A stretch of DNA of 64,000 nt from Cryptomeria japonica. Taxonomy: Eukaryota > Streptophyta > Pinopsida > Cupressales > Cupressaceae. The stretch lies in the NCBI RefSeq assembly GCF_030272615.1, contig NC_081413.1:101950239-102014238 (forward strand), in the 5' to 3' direction. Shown here in pieces: positions 44,471 to 56,074 of the stretch. Numbering within the stretch: the stretch's first letter is position 1; every line of letters starts with the position of its first letter. The notes beneath the pieces were generated by a model that was not told the DNA's origin, searched no databases, and was given only the letters and a program-made list of their open reading frames with translations. The position numbers were made by a program, and so were the translations under genes.

Positions 44471-44528
44471 ATTTTTCCCATGTGCCTGCAAAAGTGGTTA
44501 AATTTAATAACTGATTTGATATATGGGG

Positions 44529-44552
44529 TTGAGCCCCATGGTGGGCGCCAGA
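44529..44552 (-). other. G3 primer-binding site
   Basis: Plus GAGCCCCATGGTGGGCGCCA; on the minus strand TGGCGCCCACCATGGGGCTC starts three bases after the LTR. This TGGCGCCCACC form is common in plant Tat/Athila elements. Confidence 0.8.
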
Positions 44553-44554
44553 AA

Positions 44555-46029
44555 TGTATCGGGAAAAGCGGGTCAATAGAACTTAATATGTGAAAATGTT
44601 CCAGAATACTTGTCCACACACACACAGGACTTCTTGATGCAAGCTATGGAGTAATGAAGTATTACTCAGCTTCCCAAGGTTGGTATCATGGTTCTCTATC
44701 TCACAATGTTCCTCAAACCAATGTTTTTGCTCTCAGATCACTGAGCAAAATGGTTTAGGGATGGCAAATGCAAGAACGAGGGATGTTTTGATAGATTTTA
44801 GAATGAAAGGTATGCTAAACTATGTATGATTCTAGAAATGCAATAAACTAGATTATAAGATGACAAGGTTAGTATAAATACTATCCTAACATGATATATT
44901 AGTCTATGATTGAGCTAAAATGATAAAGAAATTATTCTAAACATGCATATTTAGACTAGTTCCTGATTTAAAAGAGGCTAAAATGATGAGCATAAAAATG
45001 AGATATGAAAGCTTGAATGTATTTGAGCATAAGTATGATACTACAAATTTGGAGGATGTTTTAAAATGGAGGAATGAGAGCTCTATTTATAGCAAAAACA
45101 GGGCAATGGGTGGTCAGGATTGAAAGAGTTGATCAAGGGTTGAGTTTGAAAGTTGGGGATCCATGTTTGCAAATTGCACCAATGAAATGGTGACAAATGT
45201 CAAAATAGGGTTGGGTTGAGAGAAGGGGTTGGAGACATTAAATGCCCGAGAAGACCTCATGGTTATCTAGAAGGTAAGGGTCAAGTCTAAATTAAGATTA
45301 CCCATTGGATTAAGAGTTAATCCAAGGATAAACTCTTGTGCAAATGATTAAGAGATAATCATGGTCAAATCATTAAAGGCTTGATGAGACCCTTGGGTTG
45401 GATGAAGGTTAAGTTAGGCAAAAAGTCTCTAACCATGTAAGAGGGTTGAATTAACCATTAATGGTTTGGGAGACTTTGGAAAATTAAGTGGTTGAAGACT
45501 TGAAGCCTTTAATGGTTATCAAAGACTTTAAGGGTTTGAGAAGTGACTTCCCTTTGTTTAGGGATGTGACAAAGTTTAGAAGATGGGTTAGGTTAATTTA
45601 GAAGTGATTAGAAGGGTCTAGAAGAAATTAGGAATAGGATTTAGGATGCAAGTGGGAAATGTAGGAAAATGCAAGTGGGTGAGGGAAAATAGAATTAATT
45701 AAAATAAATTGCTTTATTTTAATTTGGTTGCAACTTGCATTTGTAGGATTTTGCAAGTGGGGGGATTTATAAATAAATTTAGATTTATTTAAATGCAAAT
45801 GAAATTGTAATTAAATGTAGATTTAACTAAAATGGGAAAGGGGATAAATTGATATCTTTAATTAAATGTAAATTTAATTAAAATGGCTAGAGGGAGGGTA
45901 TTTAGTTAAATGGCTTAGATAGAAAAAAGGGTATATTAATTAAATCTTAATTTAATTAATAGGAAGAATTAAGAATAATTAAATGAATAAAATTCACTTA
46001 ATTCATTGTGCAACTTTTAGGTGTCTACA
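44555..46029 (-). repeat. G3 5' LTR (right)
   Basis: 1,475 bp. On the minus strand it starts TGTAGACACCTAAAAG and ends CCCGATACA. TATAAATA (minus) at 45084-45091. Nearly identical to 34553-36029. Confidence 0.95.
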
Positions 46030-46614
46030 CTATCAATTGATCAACCAATCAAACACAATCAAAACAAACAATTACATCAATTGTCTAAGTCTCAACGAGT
46101 TTTTGCTTCATATACCTTGACTTCATCAGACAATTAAATCAATTGTCTAATTCACAATAGGTCACTTTGATTCACTTGCTCAGACTTTATCCTGTCCAAA
46201 CGAACAAGTGACATCAATTGCCATGCTTTGACTCAACCGAGGCAATTCAACCGATTGCATCAAATTGTCCAACCAATTTTGATCAATTTTACAGTATCAA
46301 TCAGAAGCACACACTACATTTGTACCATATCTCTTGCATGACCTAAGGGTACTCACTAGCTTGCCGTTTCTCTGTATTCACTCCGTCTTCTCCCATTCTT
46401 TCACCATTATTTCTAATTCCTAATTTCTTCTATTCTACCTCCCCCAACTTCTTTCTCTTTTTTGAGAGATCGCCCAATTTTTTGAATTTTTTTGGCCCAT
46501 CTCTCGAGGGGGCATACCACCCACTAAATTAACATTTATGGGGCATATTTCTCATACCTATTTTTCTTTCTTTGAAACGACATGATAAACCGCATCGTCG
46601 CAAAGAGGGGCAAA
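46030..46614 (+). other. G4 3' UTR resumed, with 17-bp motif and PPT
   Basis: After the CTATC duplication the G4 3' UTR continues. CAATT-rich direct repeats (ATCAATTGTCTAA type) are at 46030-46150. The conserved ATCTCTCGAGGGGGCAT is at 46499-46515, and the polypurine tract AAAGAGGGGCAAA at 46602-46614 ends at the LTR. Confidence 0.75.
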
Positions 46615-48067
46615 TGTAGACACATAAATCTGTCCACTTAATTAAATGAATATTAAGTATTTAATTGATTCTTTAACCATTAGTCAATAATTAATTAAAT
46701 TAATATTTAATTAATTCATCTTCAACCTCTTCTTCTATTAACTAAATAAATTATTTAATTTATTTAAATTAATTCATTAAGCCACACTCTAACAATCAAT
46801 TAAATGAATAAAACATATTTGTTTAATTTAACCCCTTTCCTCCTTTAAATAAATAAATAAATATTTATTTAAATCCCTAAACTCCCCCACTTGCATTCTC
46901 CTACAAATGCAAGTTGCACAATTTTAGTTGAAATGAATGAATTTTATTTTAATTAAAATCCTATTTTCTCTCACCCACCAAACCCACTTGCATCCTAAAT
47001 TCCCTTCTAGATTCTTCTAAACCATTCCTAATTAGCTTAATCCTATCCCATAATTATTGTCACATTCCTAAGCAAAGAGAAGTCACTTATCAAAACCTCC
47101 AAAGTCTTTGAAAAGCATTAAAGGCTTTTATTCTCCAACAAGTTAACCCCTAAAGTCTTCCAAACCATTTATGGTTCTTACATAACCATTTATGGCTCTT
47201 ATATAACCATTAATGGTTAGTTCAACTTGCCCACCTGGTTAGAGTCTTTCCCTCTAACTCAACCCCCATTTAACTCATGGGTCTTTTTAAGCGTTTATTG
47301 CTTTGACCATGGTTATCCCCATTAACTCTTGCACAAGAGTTTATCCATTGGATAAAAGCATTATTCATTGGATAAAAGCTTTATTCACTAACTCAAGTCT
47401 AACCAAACCCTCCCAAGGTAACCTTCATATCATCTCAAACATTTAATGCTTCTTCCCTCTCCTCTCAAGCCATCTCATGTTGACATTTGTCATCCTGGGA
47501 TTGGGTTGAAATCCCTCACATGGATCATAAACCCATCAATCCTGGCCCTTGCTAAGATTACTCAATCTTGACCATCCATTGCCCTGTTTTCCCTATAAAT
47601 AGAGCTCTTATTCTTCATTTTCATCATCCAGAAATCTTTATGCATCAAACTTATAGTTATTTTAAGAGAGCATTTAGGAGAATTTTCTTTGTTATTTTGC
47701 TAAAATTAACATAGACTAATTAGGTGCTTTCTCATAATAGCTTATTTACACTTGCATAGTCATTTGTTCTTATTTTCATAATCTTGAATTTTCATAAGAC
47801 ATCCATAGATAGTGCAAAAAGTTGAGGGCTACACTCATGTAGAACTTGGAGAGGAGAGGAACAAGGGAGGAGCAATTATGAGCATTGTGAGTAGCATCTT
47901 GGGGAATTTTCTTTCCCTTTTCCATTTTTGTATGCTTCTTTTTGTCTGCTTTATATCTCCCTTGATATGCATGTTTAGGATTATAAGTTCATTTGTATTT
48001 TGTTTTTGTCACTAACATATTAACGTTTGAACTTGTGTGTCTTGTGCATCCTTTTTAGCGTGCATCA
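46615..48067 (+). repeat. G4 3' LTR
   Basis: 1,453 bp, TGTAGACACATAAATC...TTTAGCGTGCATCA, followed by ATTAC (48068-48072). Likely TATA at 47594-47601. It differs from the 5' LTR at more sites than in G1 or G3 (for example within the first 80 bases), including GCATGCATCA versus GCGTGCATCA at the end. Confidence 0.95.
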
Positions 48068-48232
48068 ATTACATTTTTACTTTAGTAGATGTATGGATAA
48101 TTCAAATTGAGGATTTACTTTTGTGACAATCAAGTGTGTAGTTAAAGAATAATTAGGTTGTGAATCATGCTTTTCTTCTTTCCCATGTCAAGTGAGAATA
48201 AATTTTGTTGTAGATGATAATTTGTCGGCAAC
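48068..48232. other. Resumed flank of the LINE-like remnant
   Basis: Begins with the ATTAC duplication, so it is the continuation of the sequence interrupted at 21321. No domain is visible in it. It ends where C2 LTR starts. Confidence 0.7.
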
Positions 48233-49203
48233 AATGCAACAAACTTAGAGGGGGGGGGGGGGGGGTGAATTAGTTTGCACAAAGACTTACTACAACTTAA
48301 ACCACAAATCAAATATGATAATTAACAATTAAAGCATGAAACAACACCACATCAATAACACACATAACACCAAGATTTTGACATGGAAAACCCAGTTAAG
48401 GGAAAAACTAGGGTGGGAACCTACCGACAATGAGATAATACCCTGTTAGGAGTAAATGAACTATTACAATGGGGAATGCACATGCATTCAGACACACAGC
48501 ATAGAGCTCACTACTCAATCAAGAAACCTAGAAAGGCTACAACCCTTAGGGAAGGCTCATTGCCTTATAGGAAGTCTCACTGACTTACAAAAGAATTCAG
48601 ACAACAATACGGATTACACGAACTATGAAAATAACATCTCCATATGCCTGAGTACAGTTCCGGTTAAGCTCACTGTCAAATCTTCTCTGCAACACACTTC
48701 TTCACACACCTCACACAACTTCCCTACTACTAAATGATTGATATAATAGTCACACATAGCATGGTACCTCACAATGATTATTACATTCATTTATACAAGT
48801 CATCAACCTAAATTTCAAGGTCGGCTAAACTCTTAATACAAATTACAAAATAATAACCTCACACACTACAACAATGCATGTGGACCAAAACAATGTCGGC
48901 TAAGACATAATTTGGATCTAAACAACTACTACAAATATGCAACACCTCCAACAATTATGCCTCGATCAATTGCAACACGCTAAAATCACCAAGAATGTCA
49001 CATAACATGAAGAACACCACTGAATAAAGAAAATATTCATTAACACAGACAATAATCAATACGGACCACCAAAACGCATAGAACATGAGCTAGAGATATT
49101 CACAAGAAACATGAATTGCACCACAACAACCACAATAACTCAGATTACTAGAATCATTATCATCTCTCTACCGGAGATCAAGAACATCAACATAACTGAC
49201 TAT
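48233..49203 (-). repeat. C2 3' LTR, left part
   Basis: Starts TGTCGGCAACAATGC (TGTTGGCAAC in C1) and aligns with C1 LTR up to CATAACTGAC. The G-rich stretch is a run of 16 G (48250-48265). Confidence 0.87.
48250..48265. repeat. G16 homopolymer
   Basis: Sixteen consecutive G in the C2 LTR. C1 has GGAGGGGGAGGGGG and C3 has the complement of CCCCCC at the same place, so a G-rich site has become homopolymeric. Length may be a sequencing artefact. Confidence 0.9.
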
Positions 49204-49661
49204 TGTTGGGTGAATATTTTGTCACCAACAAACTGAAGACAAAATATATGTTTCACACACAGCTATGATGAGCCAAAGTCTCTCCTCTCAGCAAGGGGAG
49301 GTTCCCTGATAGATCTTGATACTTGAATAACTTAAAATTAAATCCCGGGGTAAGCTTAGGGTGTATAATCCTCTTTTCTTAAAATTAACATTAATCCCTT
49401 CACTTGATACAATCTTCTTACAATAATTAACTACACTTGCATACAATAATTCACTTTTCTTTATATTAACTTAAGCAAAAAGTCTTATGTGAACAAAGAT
49501 ATTATTTTCAATCTAACAACTAAAGATATCTTGTAGCCCAAAGTCTTCAAGATAAATAGACTCTAACCATGGAAAGCAACCAGCAGTAGTATAAATTCTC
49601 CCACGTAATCATTATATTACAATAAAAATCCAAGTGTGTAATATAACTCAAAGTTTACATC
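49204..49661 (-). repeat. U 3' LTR, distal part
   Basis: Its first bases TGTTGGGTGAATATTTTGTC + ACCAACA form an imperfect inverted repeat (TGTTGG...TGA / TCA.CCAACA). It continues at 57227 after the C3 insert. The border with C3 carries ACATC (49657-49661), and the same five bases occur at 57230-57234. Confidence 0.65.
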
Positions 49662-50895
49662 TGTTGGTTATTAGAGTTTTTGGAATGTGTTGTTGTCATT
49701 GATGTCAACATATTCCTGTGTTGCAAAGAATTGGTTTGTTACAGAGAGTTAAGTTGGTTTGGTTCTAGATGTGCTGATGTGGATTAATGGGTTTTGAGAT
49801 ACTTATCTCTAGTTGATTCTGTATGAGTTTTAGTGTTCAAGAAGGTGATTTGGTTGAGTTACGTGATCCGGTGTGATGGTTGGGTTTTCTATTAGTTTTG
49901 TATTGCAGAGTTGTGATTTTTGGATTGTATTGCTTGAGAATTGATTCTTTGTGATGTGGAATTTGGAGAGTGATTGGGATGTTCATGCGTGTCCTCAATT
50001 CGGGTGGTTCATGATTTGAAACGTCACAAGCATATCTTTATGTTTATTGTTGGTGTTCTTGAGCTCCGATGATGAAATAATGATGATTCTTATTATTCAA
50101 GTTGTTGTGGTGATTACAGAGGAACTCACGTTGCTTGTTAATGTTCTCTGATTGTGTTCTATGCATTTTGGTGGTCTGCGTTGATCGTGGTGCATTTTAT
50201 TGAAGATTTTATTGGTCTGGTGATATTCTTTGTGTTATACGACTTTATGGCTGACCAGATGGTTGTTGTGTATTATGGATGATCTTGGCAAGATATTCGG
50301 TGGTGTACTTGCATGTTTGAGGATTTTATTTGGGTCCATGCTATGTCCTTTCCAACATTGTATTGGTCCAGTTATGGATTTATGATTCATGTGATGTAAT
50401 TTTGTAACTAGGTCTTATGTGTTAAGCCGACTTTAAGGTTAAGGTTGATTATTTGTATAAATAAGTGTTGTAATCATGTAAGATGAGTGTCTATGACTAT
50501 GTCTATGATCTGTGAGAGTATTATATGTGAGAACAAGCGAATTTATCTTTCAATAGTGGAGAAGAGCATATAAGTATTGTTGTGCAGACAAAGTGCTTAA
50601 CCGAAACTATGATCGTGCATTTGGAGATTCTATTCTTTAAGTTCATGTAATTTGGATTGTTGTCCAATCTTTGTAGGGCAATGAGCCTTCCCAGGGTTGT
50701 ATCCCTTTGTTGTTTTGAGTAGTGAGCTCTAGGTAGTGTGCTAGAATGCATGTGCATTCCCCATTGTAATACTTTCACATACTACTATAGAGTATCATCA
50801 TATTGTGGGTAGGTTCCCACCATGGTTTCTCCCTTAACCGAGTTTTCCATGTCAAAATTTTGTGTTTTATGTATGCTATTGACATGGTGTTTATC

Positions 50896-51688
50896 TGATG
50901 CAGGAGCATCCCCAGTTCACAACAATCTTGCATCAACCAAAAACATTTTCCTTTCTATTTTATTTTCTGTTTGCAATTTTAGTTTTATTATCTATGTGTC
51001 CTGGTTTTGGCTCACAGGATCCTATGGAGTTGGATTCTACTTGAAGACTTGATCATATTTCTTGGTTTCAGACTGCATCGCATTTGTATCATTTTTTGGT
51101 AAGATATCGCTACCAGTTTCCATGACAGTTTCTTGTTACCGGATTGATGGTTCTTTGTTACGGGTTGCTTGAGACCTATTTTGGTGATCTATCAGAACCC
51201 ATTCCTAAGCTTGTGGAGCCTTGGGTGTTGATTTTGATGTTCCTTGATGTGTGGCCAACCTTCTACATGTCATCCTTTGGATTTTTCGGAGGAATCTCTT
51301 GGCGGGGGCCGACCTTTGTTATCTTCATGTTAGGTCTTGTTCTTCGGGTTTTGATCCCTTTTGGGTTGATTGGATCCTTTGGATCAATATATATATATAT
51401 ACTTGTAGTTATGCTTTAGAATGAAACATATTAGAGAATAGAATTACTTTACTATACATAGAAGATAGATCTTTCGACTCAAGGTCCCGGTTGTGACCTA
51501 TTCTACCAAGCCTGAGAACCGTTATATTATAACCCAGTTGTAACTGGTTGGATGTAATCAAATTTCATGCAATTAAACAATCTATTCTACATTTCCTCCA
51601 TCTTATCTTTGAGTTTCCGTTGTGTTTACTCTTGCTGGCCAGTCCAAATTGATCTCTTTGAGGTCCATCCTCACCAGTGACTGCTTCA
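50896..51688 (+). repeat. G2 5' LTR
   Basis: 793 bp. Contains a 90-residue plus-strand ORF (51144-51419) that recurs in the 3' LTR (56573-56842). It has no domain and I do not call it a gene. No clear TATA box is seen; (AT)n at 51390-51401. Confidence 0.93.
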
Positions 51689-51690
51689 AG

Positions 51691-51702
51691 TGGTATTAGA
51701 GT
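51691..51702 (+). other. G2 primer-binding site
   Basis: TGGTATTAGAGT, two bases after the LTR, is one or two changes from TGGTATCAGAGC, the site complementary to initiator Met tRNA. Confidence 0.85.
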
Positions 51703-51789
51703 GAAGTTTCATTCCAGCGGTTGCGTGCCCTAAATTTTTGTTGTAGGGTGGTAGATTGTGGATCTGAACTGCAATTGCAGAAGACTAGC

Positions 51790-52934
51790 ATGAATCGATG
51801 GCATGAAGAGGAACTAGGAATGGTGGAGCGCATGGGAATGTAGACCCTGTTGTGATGGAGATGTTGTGAGGAATAGTAGCCCGACTAGAAGCCCTGGAGA
51901 CAAACCAGAGAAGAGGCCGACATATTGAAGATGAAGGAGAAGAAGCCCTGACAAAACAAGTAAACCTACCGGTAGTTGATCCTGATGAAGAAAGGTTTTT
52001 AAGGGTTTTGAGTAGGGCGAACACTAAACCTCATTTTACCCCATCAGAATATGATGGGAAGTTAGATTCAAATGAAATAATGGATTGGATTTTGGAGATA
52101 GAGAAGTATTTCAATTTTGAAAACACTGTAGAAGAGGGGAAGGTGAAATACATTTGTACTCGGTTGAAAGGTCATACATCTCTTTGGTGGGAGAATTTGA
52201 AAGTTGAAAGATAGAGAAGAGGTAAACAAAAGGTCAAGATGTGGGATAGGGTGATTGCTATGTTTAAATCAAAGATTATGCTGATGAATTATCAAGTGGA
52301 TTTGTTCTGAAAGTTGTAGAATCTGAGATAGAACGAATCTAGTGTGAAGGAGTACACCAAAGCATTTTACAAGTTGAATATTAGATATGGACATGTTGAT
52401 GATGAAGTTGAACAGATTGCAAGATATTTAAACAGATTTCAGATGTCTATACAAGATGAACTTAGTATGGTCAAATTGGAGAGTGTTGAAGAGGCTTACT
52501 AGTATGCCCTAAAGGCGGAAGAGAAATTGAATAAAATACATGAGCAGAGATAAAGAGGTAGAGGTGGAAGGTTTACTGGAGGAAGATTTAAAGGAGGAAG
52601 AGGAAACAATATAGATCAAAACAAAGACAAGGAAGTGAGCAAAGAAGGTAATTCATACCAGAAGGATGATATAAATTTCTACCAGAGGAGAGAATCAGAT
52701 GGTTACCAGAATGAGAACTTTGGAAGACAAGACAAGAGGACATTTAGAGGAATCTTCTTTAAGTGTGGAGGAGAAGGACACCGTGCATTCAAATGTAAGA
52801 AGACAGAGGCTACCAAAAGGGCATCAGTGGTGGAAGAAAATCCCACTGGATTAGACAATAATATGGAAGATGGAGAACTGTTGATGATGAGGAGAGATTT
52901 GTGTCATACCAGAGGAAAAGGAGAGCCCTTGTAG
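51790..52934 (+). pseudogene. gag: G2 gag (broken)
   Basis: I take the start at ATG 51790 (MNRWHEEELG), about 100 bp after the LTR. The core reads FTPSEYDGKLDSNEIMDWIL, YFNFENTVEEGKVKYICTRL and LKGHTSLWWENLK, a Retrotrans_gag domain. The basic Gly/Arg-rich part (GRGGRFTGGRFKGGRG, about 52560-52610) and zinc knuckle FFKCGGEGHRAFKCKK (about 52755-52800) follow; the first knuckle Cys is replaced by Phe. Stops at about 51841, 52213, 52307-52330, 52499 and 52552. Confidence 0.88.
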
Positions 52935-53650
52935 AGGAAGAATCTACTCAAGACCAGATGTAAGGTATCTGGTAAGTGTTTCAAAGTTGTTATTGATAGT
53001 GGTAGTTCATATAATCTTCTTTCAAAGGAGATGGTGAATAGGCTGAAATTGAAGAGATTAAAACACCCTAAGCCTTACCAAAAAGCATGGATTCAGGATG
53101 AACATAAGTTGTTAGTAAGTGAACAATGTTTGGTGAAATTAAAAATTGGGAATTATCCTGATGAAGTTTTGTATGATATTATGCCTATGGATATTTGTCA
53201 TCTTTTGTTGGGTAGACCTTGACAGTTTGATAGACAAGAAATACATGATGGAAGGAAGAATACATACACAATTGTGGCTAATGGGATGAAGCAAACCTTG
53301 TTACCTTTGGAGGAACCTTTGAAGAATAAAGTCTGTATGAATGCCATAATCTGTTTAGTAGATGAAAGGAAATTCATGGATGGACTGAGACATGAGAATG
53401 TGTGTTTTGCCATAATTCCTAAGAAGATGGAGAGACTGAAACCAGAAGGAGAACACCCAGAAGAGATAAGAGATTTGTTGACAGAATATGAGGACATCAT
53501 TTCAGATAATGTACCTGATGGATTTCCACCTGTTAGAAGTATTAGTCATTGCATGGACTTGGTTCCCGGAGCTAGTTTGCCTAACAAAGCTGCACACCGG
53601 TTGACACCGACAAAGAATGAAGAACTGAATAGACAAGTGTAGGAGTTTTT
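52935..53650 (+). pseudogene. G2 protease region
   Basis: FKVVIDSGSSYNLLSKEMV (about 52982-53035) contains the aspartic protease DSG triad, intact. LYDIMPMDICHLLLGRP (about 53170-53220) is the conserved end; the usual next residue Trp is TGA at 53221-53223. The linker to RT includes DVFPDG-like residues (NVPDGFPPVRSISHCMDLVP), with TAG 53640-53642. Confidence 0.85.
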
Positions 53651-54800
53651 GAAGAAAGGTTTGATCAGGTAGAGTTTGAGCCCTTGTGTAGTACCAATAA
53701 TATTAGCACCTAAGAAGAATGGAGAATGGAGGATGTGTACCGATTCAAGAGAAATAAATAAGATCACAGTGAAATATCGGTTTCCTTTGCCTAGGATGGA
53801 TGACATAATGGACTGTTTGAGTGGAGAAAAATAATTTGCATAGATAGATTTGAAGAGTGGATATCATCAGATTAGGATCAGAGAAGGTGATGAGTGGAAG
53901 ACAACATTTAAGACAAATGAAGGACTATATGAATGGTTGGTGATGCCTTTTGGATTGACTAATGCACCGAGTACTTTCATGAGGCTAGTGAATGAAGTAT
54001 TGAAGAAATTATTGGGTAAGTTTGTTATTGTGTATTTGGATGACATTCTAATTTTCAGTAAGACAAAAGAGGAGCATTTGTTGTAGTTAAGACAAGTTTT
54101 GCAAAGGTTGAGAGAAGAAAAGTTGCTGATCAATATCAAGAAGTGTACTTTCATGAAGGATGAGTTTGTCTATTTAGGATTTGTAATATCAGAGGATGGT
54201 TTGAAGATGGACCCTGAGAAAGTGAAATCCATTGTTGAGTGGCCTACACCGGAAAACATTGGGGAGGTAAGATCATTTCATGGGTTGGCTAGTTTTTACT
54301 GGAAGTTTATCAAAAATTTCAATTCAGTTTGTAACCCTATGACAAAGATCATGAGAGGAGATTGAAAGGAATTCAAGTGGACCATCAAAGAAAACAAAAT
54401 TTTTGAACTATTAAACTAAAAAGTGACTGAGCAGCCTGTGTTAGCTTTATCGAATTTCAATAACGTATTTCAAGTGGATTGTGATGCAAGTGGAACAACA
54501 ATAGGAGCAGTCTTGAGTCAAGAAGGGAGAGAAGTAGCCTATTTTAGTGAGAAATTGAATGATGCCCGGAGGAGATATTCAATGTATGATTAGGAATTTT
54601 ATGCCATAGTTCAAGCCTTGCAGAAATGGAGACATTACTTGCTGCATAAGGAGTTTGTCTTGTATATAGATCATCAAGCTTTGCAGTATTTGAACAGTCA
54701 AAAGTAAGTTGAATAAGAGACATATGAGATGGGTAGAATTCTTGCAGATTTACACCTTTGTGTTGAAGCATAGAAGTGGAAAATCTAAAAAAGTTGTTGA
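53650..54800 (+). pseudogene. pol: G2 reverse transcriptase and RNase H
   Basis: RT blocks: [17 protein letters not shown] (about 53720-53765), [20 protein letters not shown] (about 53848-53905), [20 protein letters not shown] and [14 protein letters not shown] with the YLDD catalytic pair (about 54025-54065). The thumb/connection YLGFVISEDGLKMDPEKV and RNase H ([19 protein letters not shown], about 54473-54530) follow. RNase H ends near 54800 with MRWVEFLQIYTFVLKHRSGK. Stops or shifts at about 53671, 53833, 54085, 54363, 54418, 54590 and 54706. Confidence 0.92.
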
Positions 54801-54809
54801 TGCATTGAG

Positions 54810-55960
54810 TAGGAGAAGGAATTTGCTGATTGAGATGAGAGTGACAATATTGGGTTTTGAATATTTGAAGACCTTGTATGATGAAGACCCGGATTTTGCA
54901 AAACCTTGGAAAGTATGTAGAGAACCGGTTAGTGCTGATAGAAGAAAATGGTTGGATCATTCAGGATGGGATGTTATTCAAGGGAGTTCAGTTGTGCATA
55001 CCTAAGAGTTCCATGAGAGAGAACTTGCTAAAGGAGAAACATAGTGGAGGACTAGCTGGACATTTTGGCATTAACAAAACAATTGCATTGGTGAGTGAGA
55101 AATACTTTTGGCCCTAGATTTATAAGCATGTTAAGAGATATGTGCAGAGTTGTAGAGTTTGTCAAGTTGCAAAAGGTAGTAGTCAGAATGTGGGATTGTA
55201 TAAACCTTTGACAATACCGGTAAGACCTTGGGAGGATACACGCATGGATTTTGTACTTGGATTGCCTAAGACACCAAGAGGGAATGATTCTATATTTGTG
55301 GTAGTGGATAGATTTTTGAAGATGTCTCATTTCATACCTTGTAAGAAGACATCAAATGCAATCCATGTAGTAGATCTATTTTTCAAGGAAGTGGTGAGAT
55401 TGCATGGATTACCTAAGAGCATAGTTTCAGACCAAGACACTAAGTTCGTTGGCCATTTTTGGAGAACACTTTGGAATAAGATGAAGAAAGATTTGAAGTT
55501 CAGTTCTACTTTTCATCCACAGACTGATGGTCAGACAAAAGTTGTTAACCGGAGTTTGGGCAGCTTGTTGAGATGTTTAGTGGGAGATAAAACCGGAAGT
55601 TGGGATTTGATCCTTGCACAAGAAGAGTTTGCCTAGAATAATTTAGTGAATAGGAGTACCGAAAAAACACCTTTTGAAATTGTTACCGAAGTGCACCCTA
55701 GAGGTATAGCAGAATTGAGAGACATTAGCAGTGAAGACTGGAAGAGTTTAGAAGCAGAATATTTTACAAATCACATGGAAACATTGCATATTCAGGTTAA
55801 ACAACATTTGGAAGACATGAACAAAAAATATAAGGAGAAGGCATATGAGAAGAGGAGACATAAGGAATTTGAAGTTGGCGATAAAGTGATGGTATATCTG
55901 AGAAAAGAGAGATTCATAGTCAGAACTTATAATAAGTTGCAGATGAAGAAGTTTGGACCC
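54810..55960 (+). pseudogene. G2 integrase (catalytic Glu replaced)
   Basis: The zinc-binding part shows HSGGLAGHFGINKT (about 55042-55080) and [17 protein letters not shown] (about 55152-55200). The core shows [18 protein letters not shown] (Asp), [15 protein letters not shown] (Asp) and [16 protein letters not shown]. At the last motif gypsy integrases have DGQTEVVNRS, so the catalytic Glu is Lys here and the enzyme would be inactive. Stops at 55115-55117 and 55634-55636 (Trp expected). The tail EVGDKVMVYLRKERF is the usual GPY-type end. Confidence 0.9.
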
Positions 55961-56074
55961 TGCAAGATTTTGAGGAAGTTTAGTTTTGGAAATGCATATG
56001 ATGTGGAGCTACCAGGTAGTCTAAGTATTTCACCCATATTAAACATTGCAGATCTTCATGAGTACCATTAACCG

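Larger units (their letters stand above)
41192..44528 (-). other. G3 leader (5' UTR)
   Basis: 3.3 kb between the primer-binding site and the ORF. It contains two TTAGCGC arrays (listed separately), a middle part (42520-43650) that is similar in order to the G4 leader (ACTCACCATATAT and degenerate CCTCATC/CTTCATTTTG units), and no supportable gene. Confidence 0.6.
34553..46029 (-). mobile_element. G3: non-autonomous Tat-like LTR element (11.5 kb)
   Basis: Flanked by CTATC (34548-34552 and 46030-46034). LTRs lie at 34553-36029 (3') and 44555-46029 (5'), and are nearly identical over about 1,475 bp, so it is the youngest dated insertion here. The internal 8.5 kb has a primer-binding site (TGGCGCCCACC type), a long leader with two TTAGCGC-type arrays, one intact 237-codon ORF, a long repeat-rich 3' part and the same polypurine tract as G1 and G4. 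I see no gag, protease, RT or integrase motif on either strand. It must therefore rely on proteins of a relative, plausibly a G1- or G4-like Tat element. Confidence 0.93.
21322..48067 (+). mobile_element. Ty3/gypsy Tat-lineage element G4 (complete, holds G3)
   Basis: A complete LTR element flanked by ATTAC (21317-21321 and 48068-48072), with LTRs at 21322-22776 and 46615-48067. Without the nested G3 (34553-46029 plus one 5-bp duplication) it would be about 15.3 kb. Order: LTR, primer-binding site, 2.9-kb leader with a TTAGCGC-type array, leader ORF, gag (25654), protease, G-patch, Thr/Ser/Pro minisatellite, RT, RNase H, second RNase H, integrase, 3' UTR, 17-bp motif, polypurine tract, LTR. 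The protein layout matches G1, but sequence differs throughout. Its frames are more broken than those of G1, and its LTRs differ more, so by eye it is older. Confidence 0.95.

Noticed and set aside
47812-48015. Short hydrophobic ORF in both G4 LTRs (also 22521-22724)
   Set aside because: Just downstream of the promoter, so it could be a leader peptide, but the frame is 67 codons with no known feature. Conservation is explained by LTR origin.
51144-51419. Hydrophobic 91-codon ORF, also at 56573-56842
   Set aside because: Both copies lie inside the G2 LTRs and are copies of each other by structure. There is no start context or domain, and many changes between the copies are non-synonymous.
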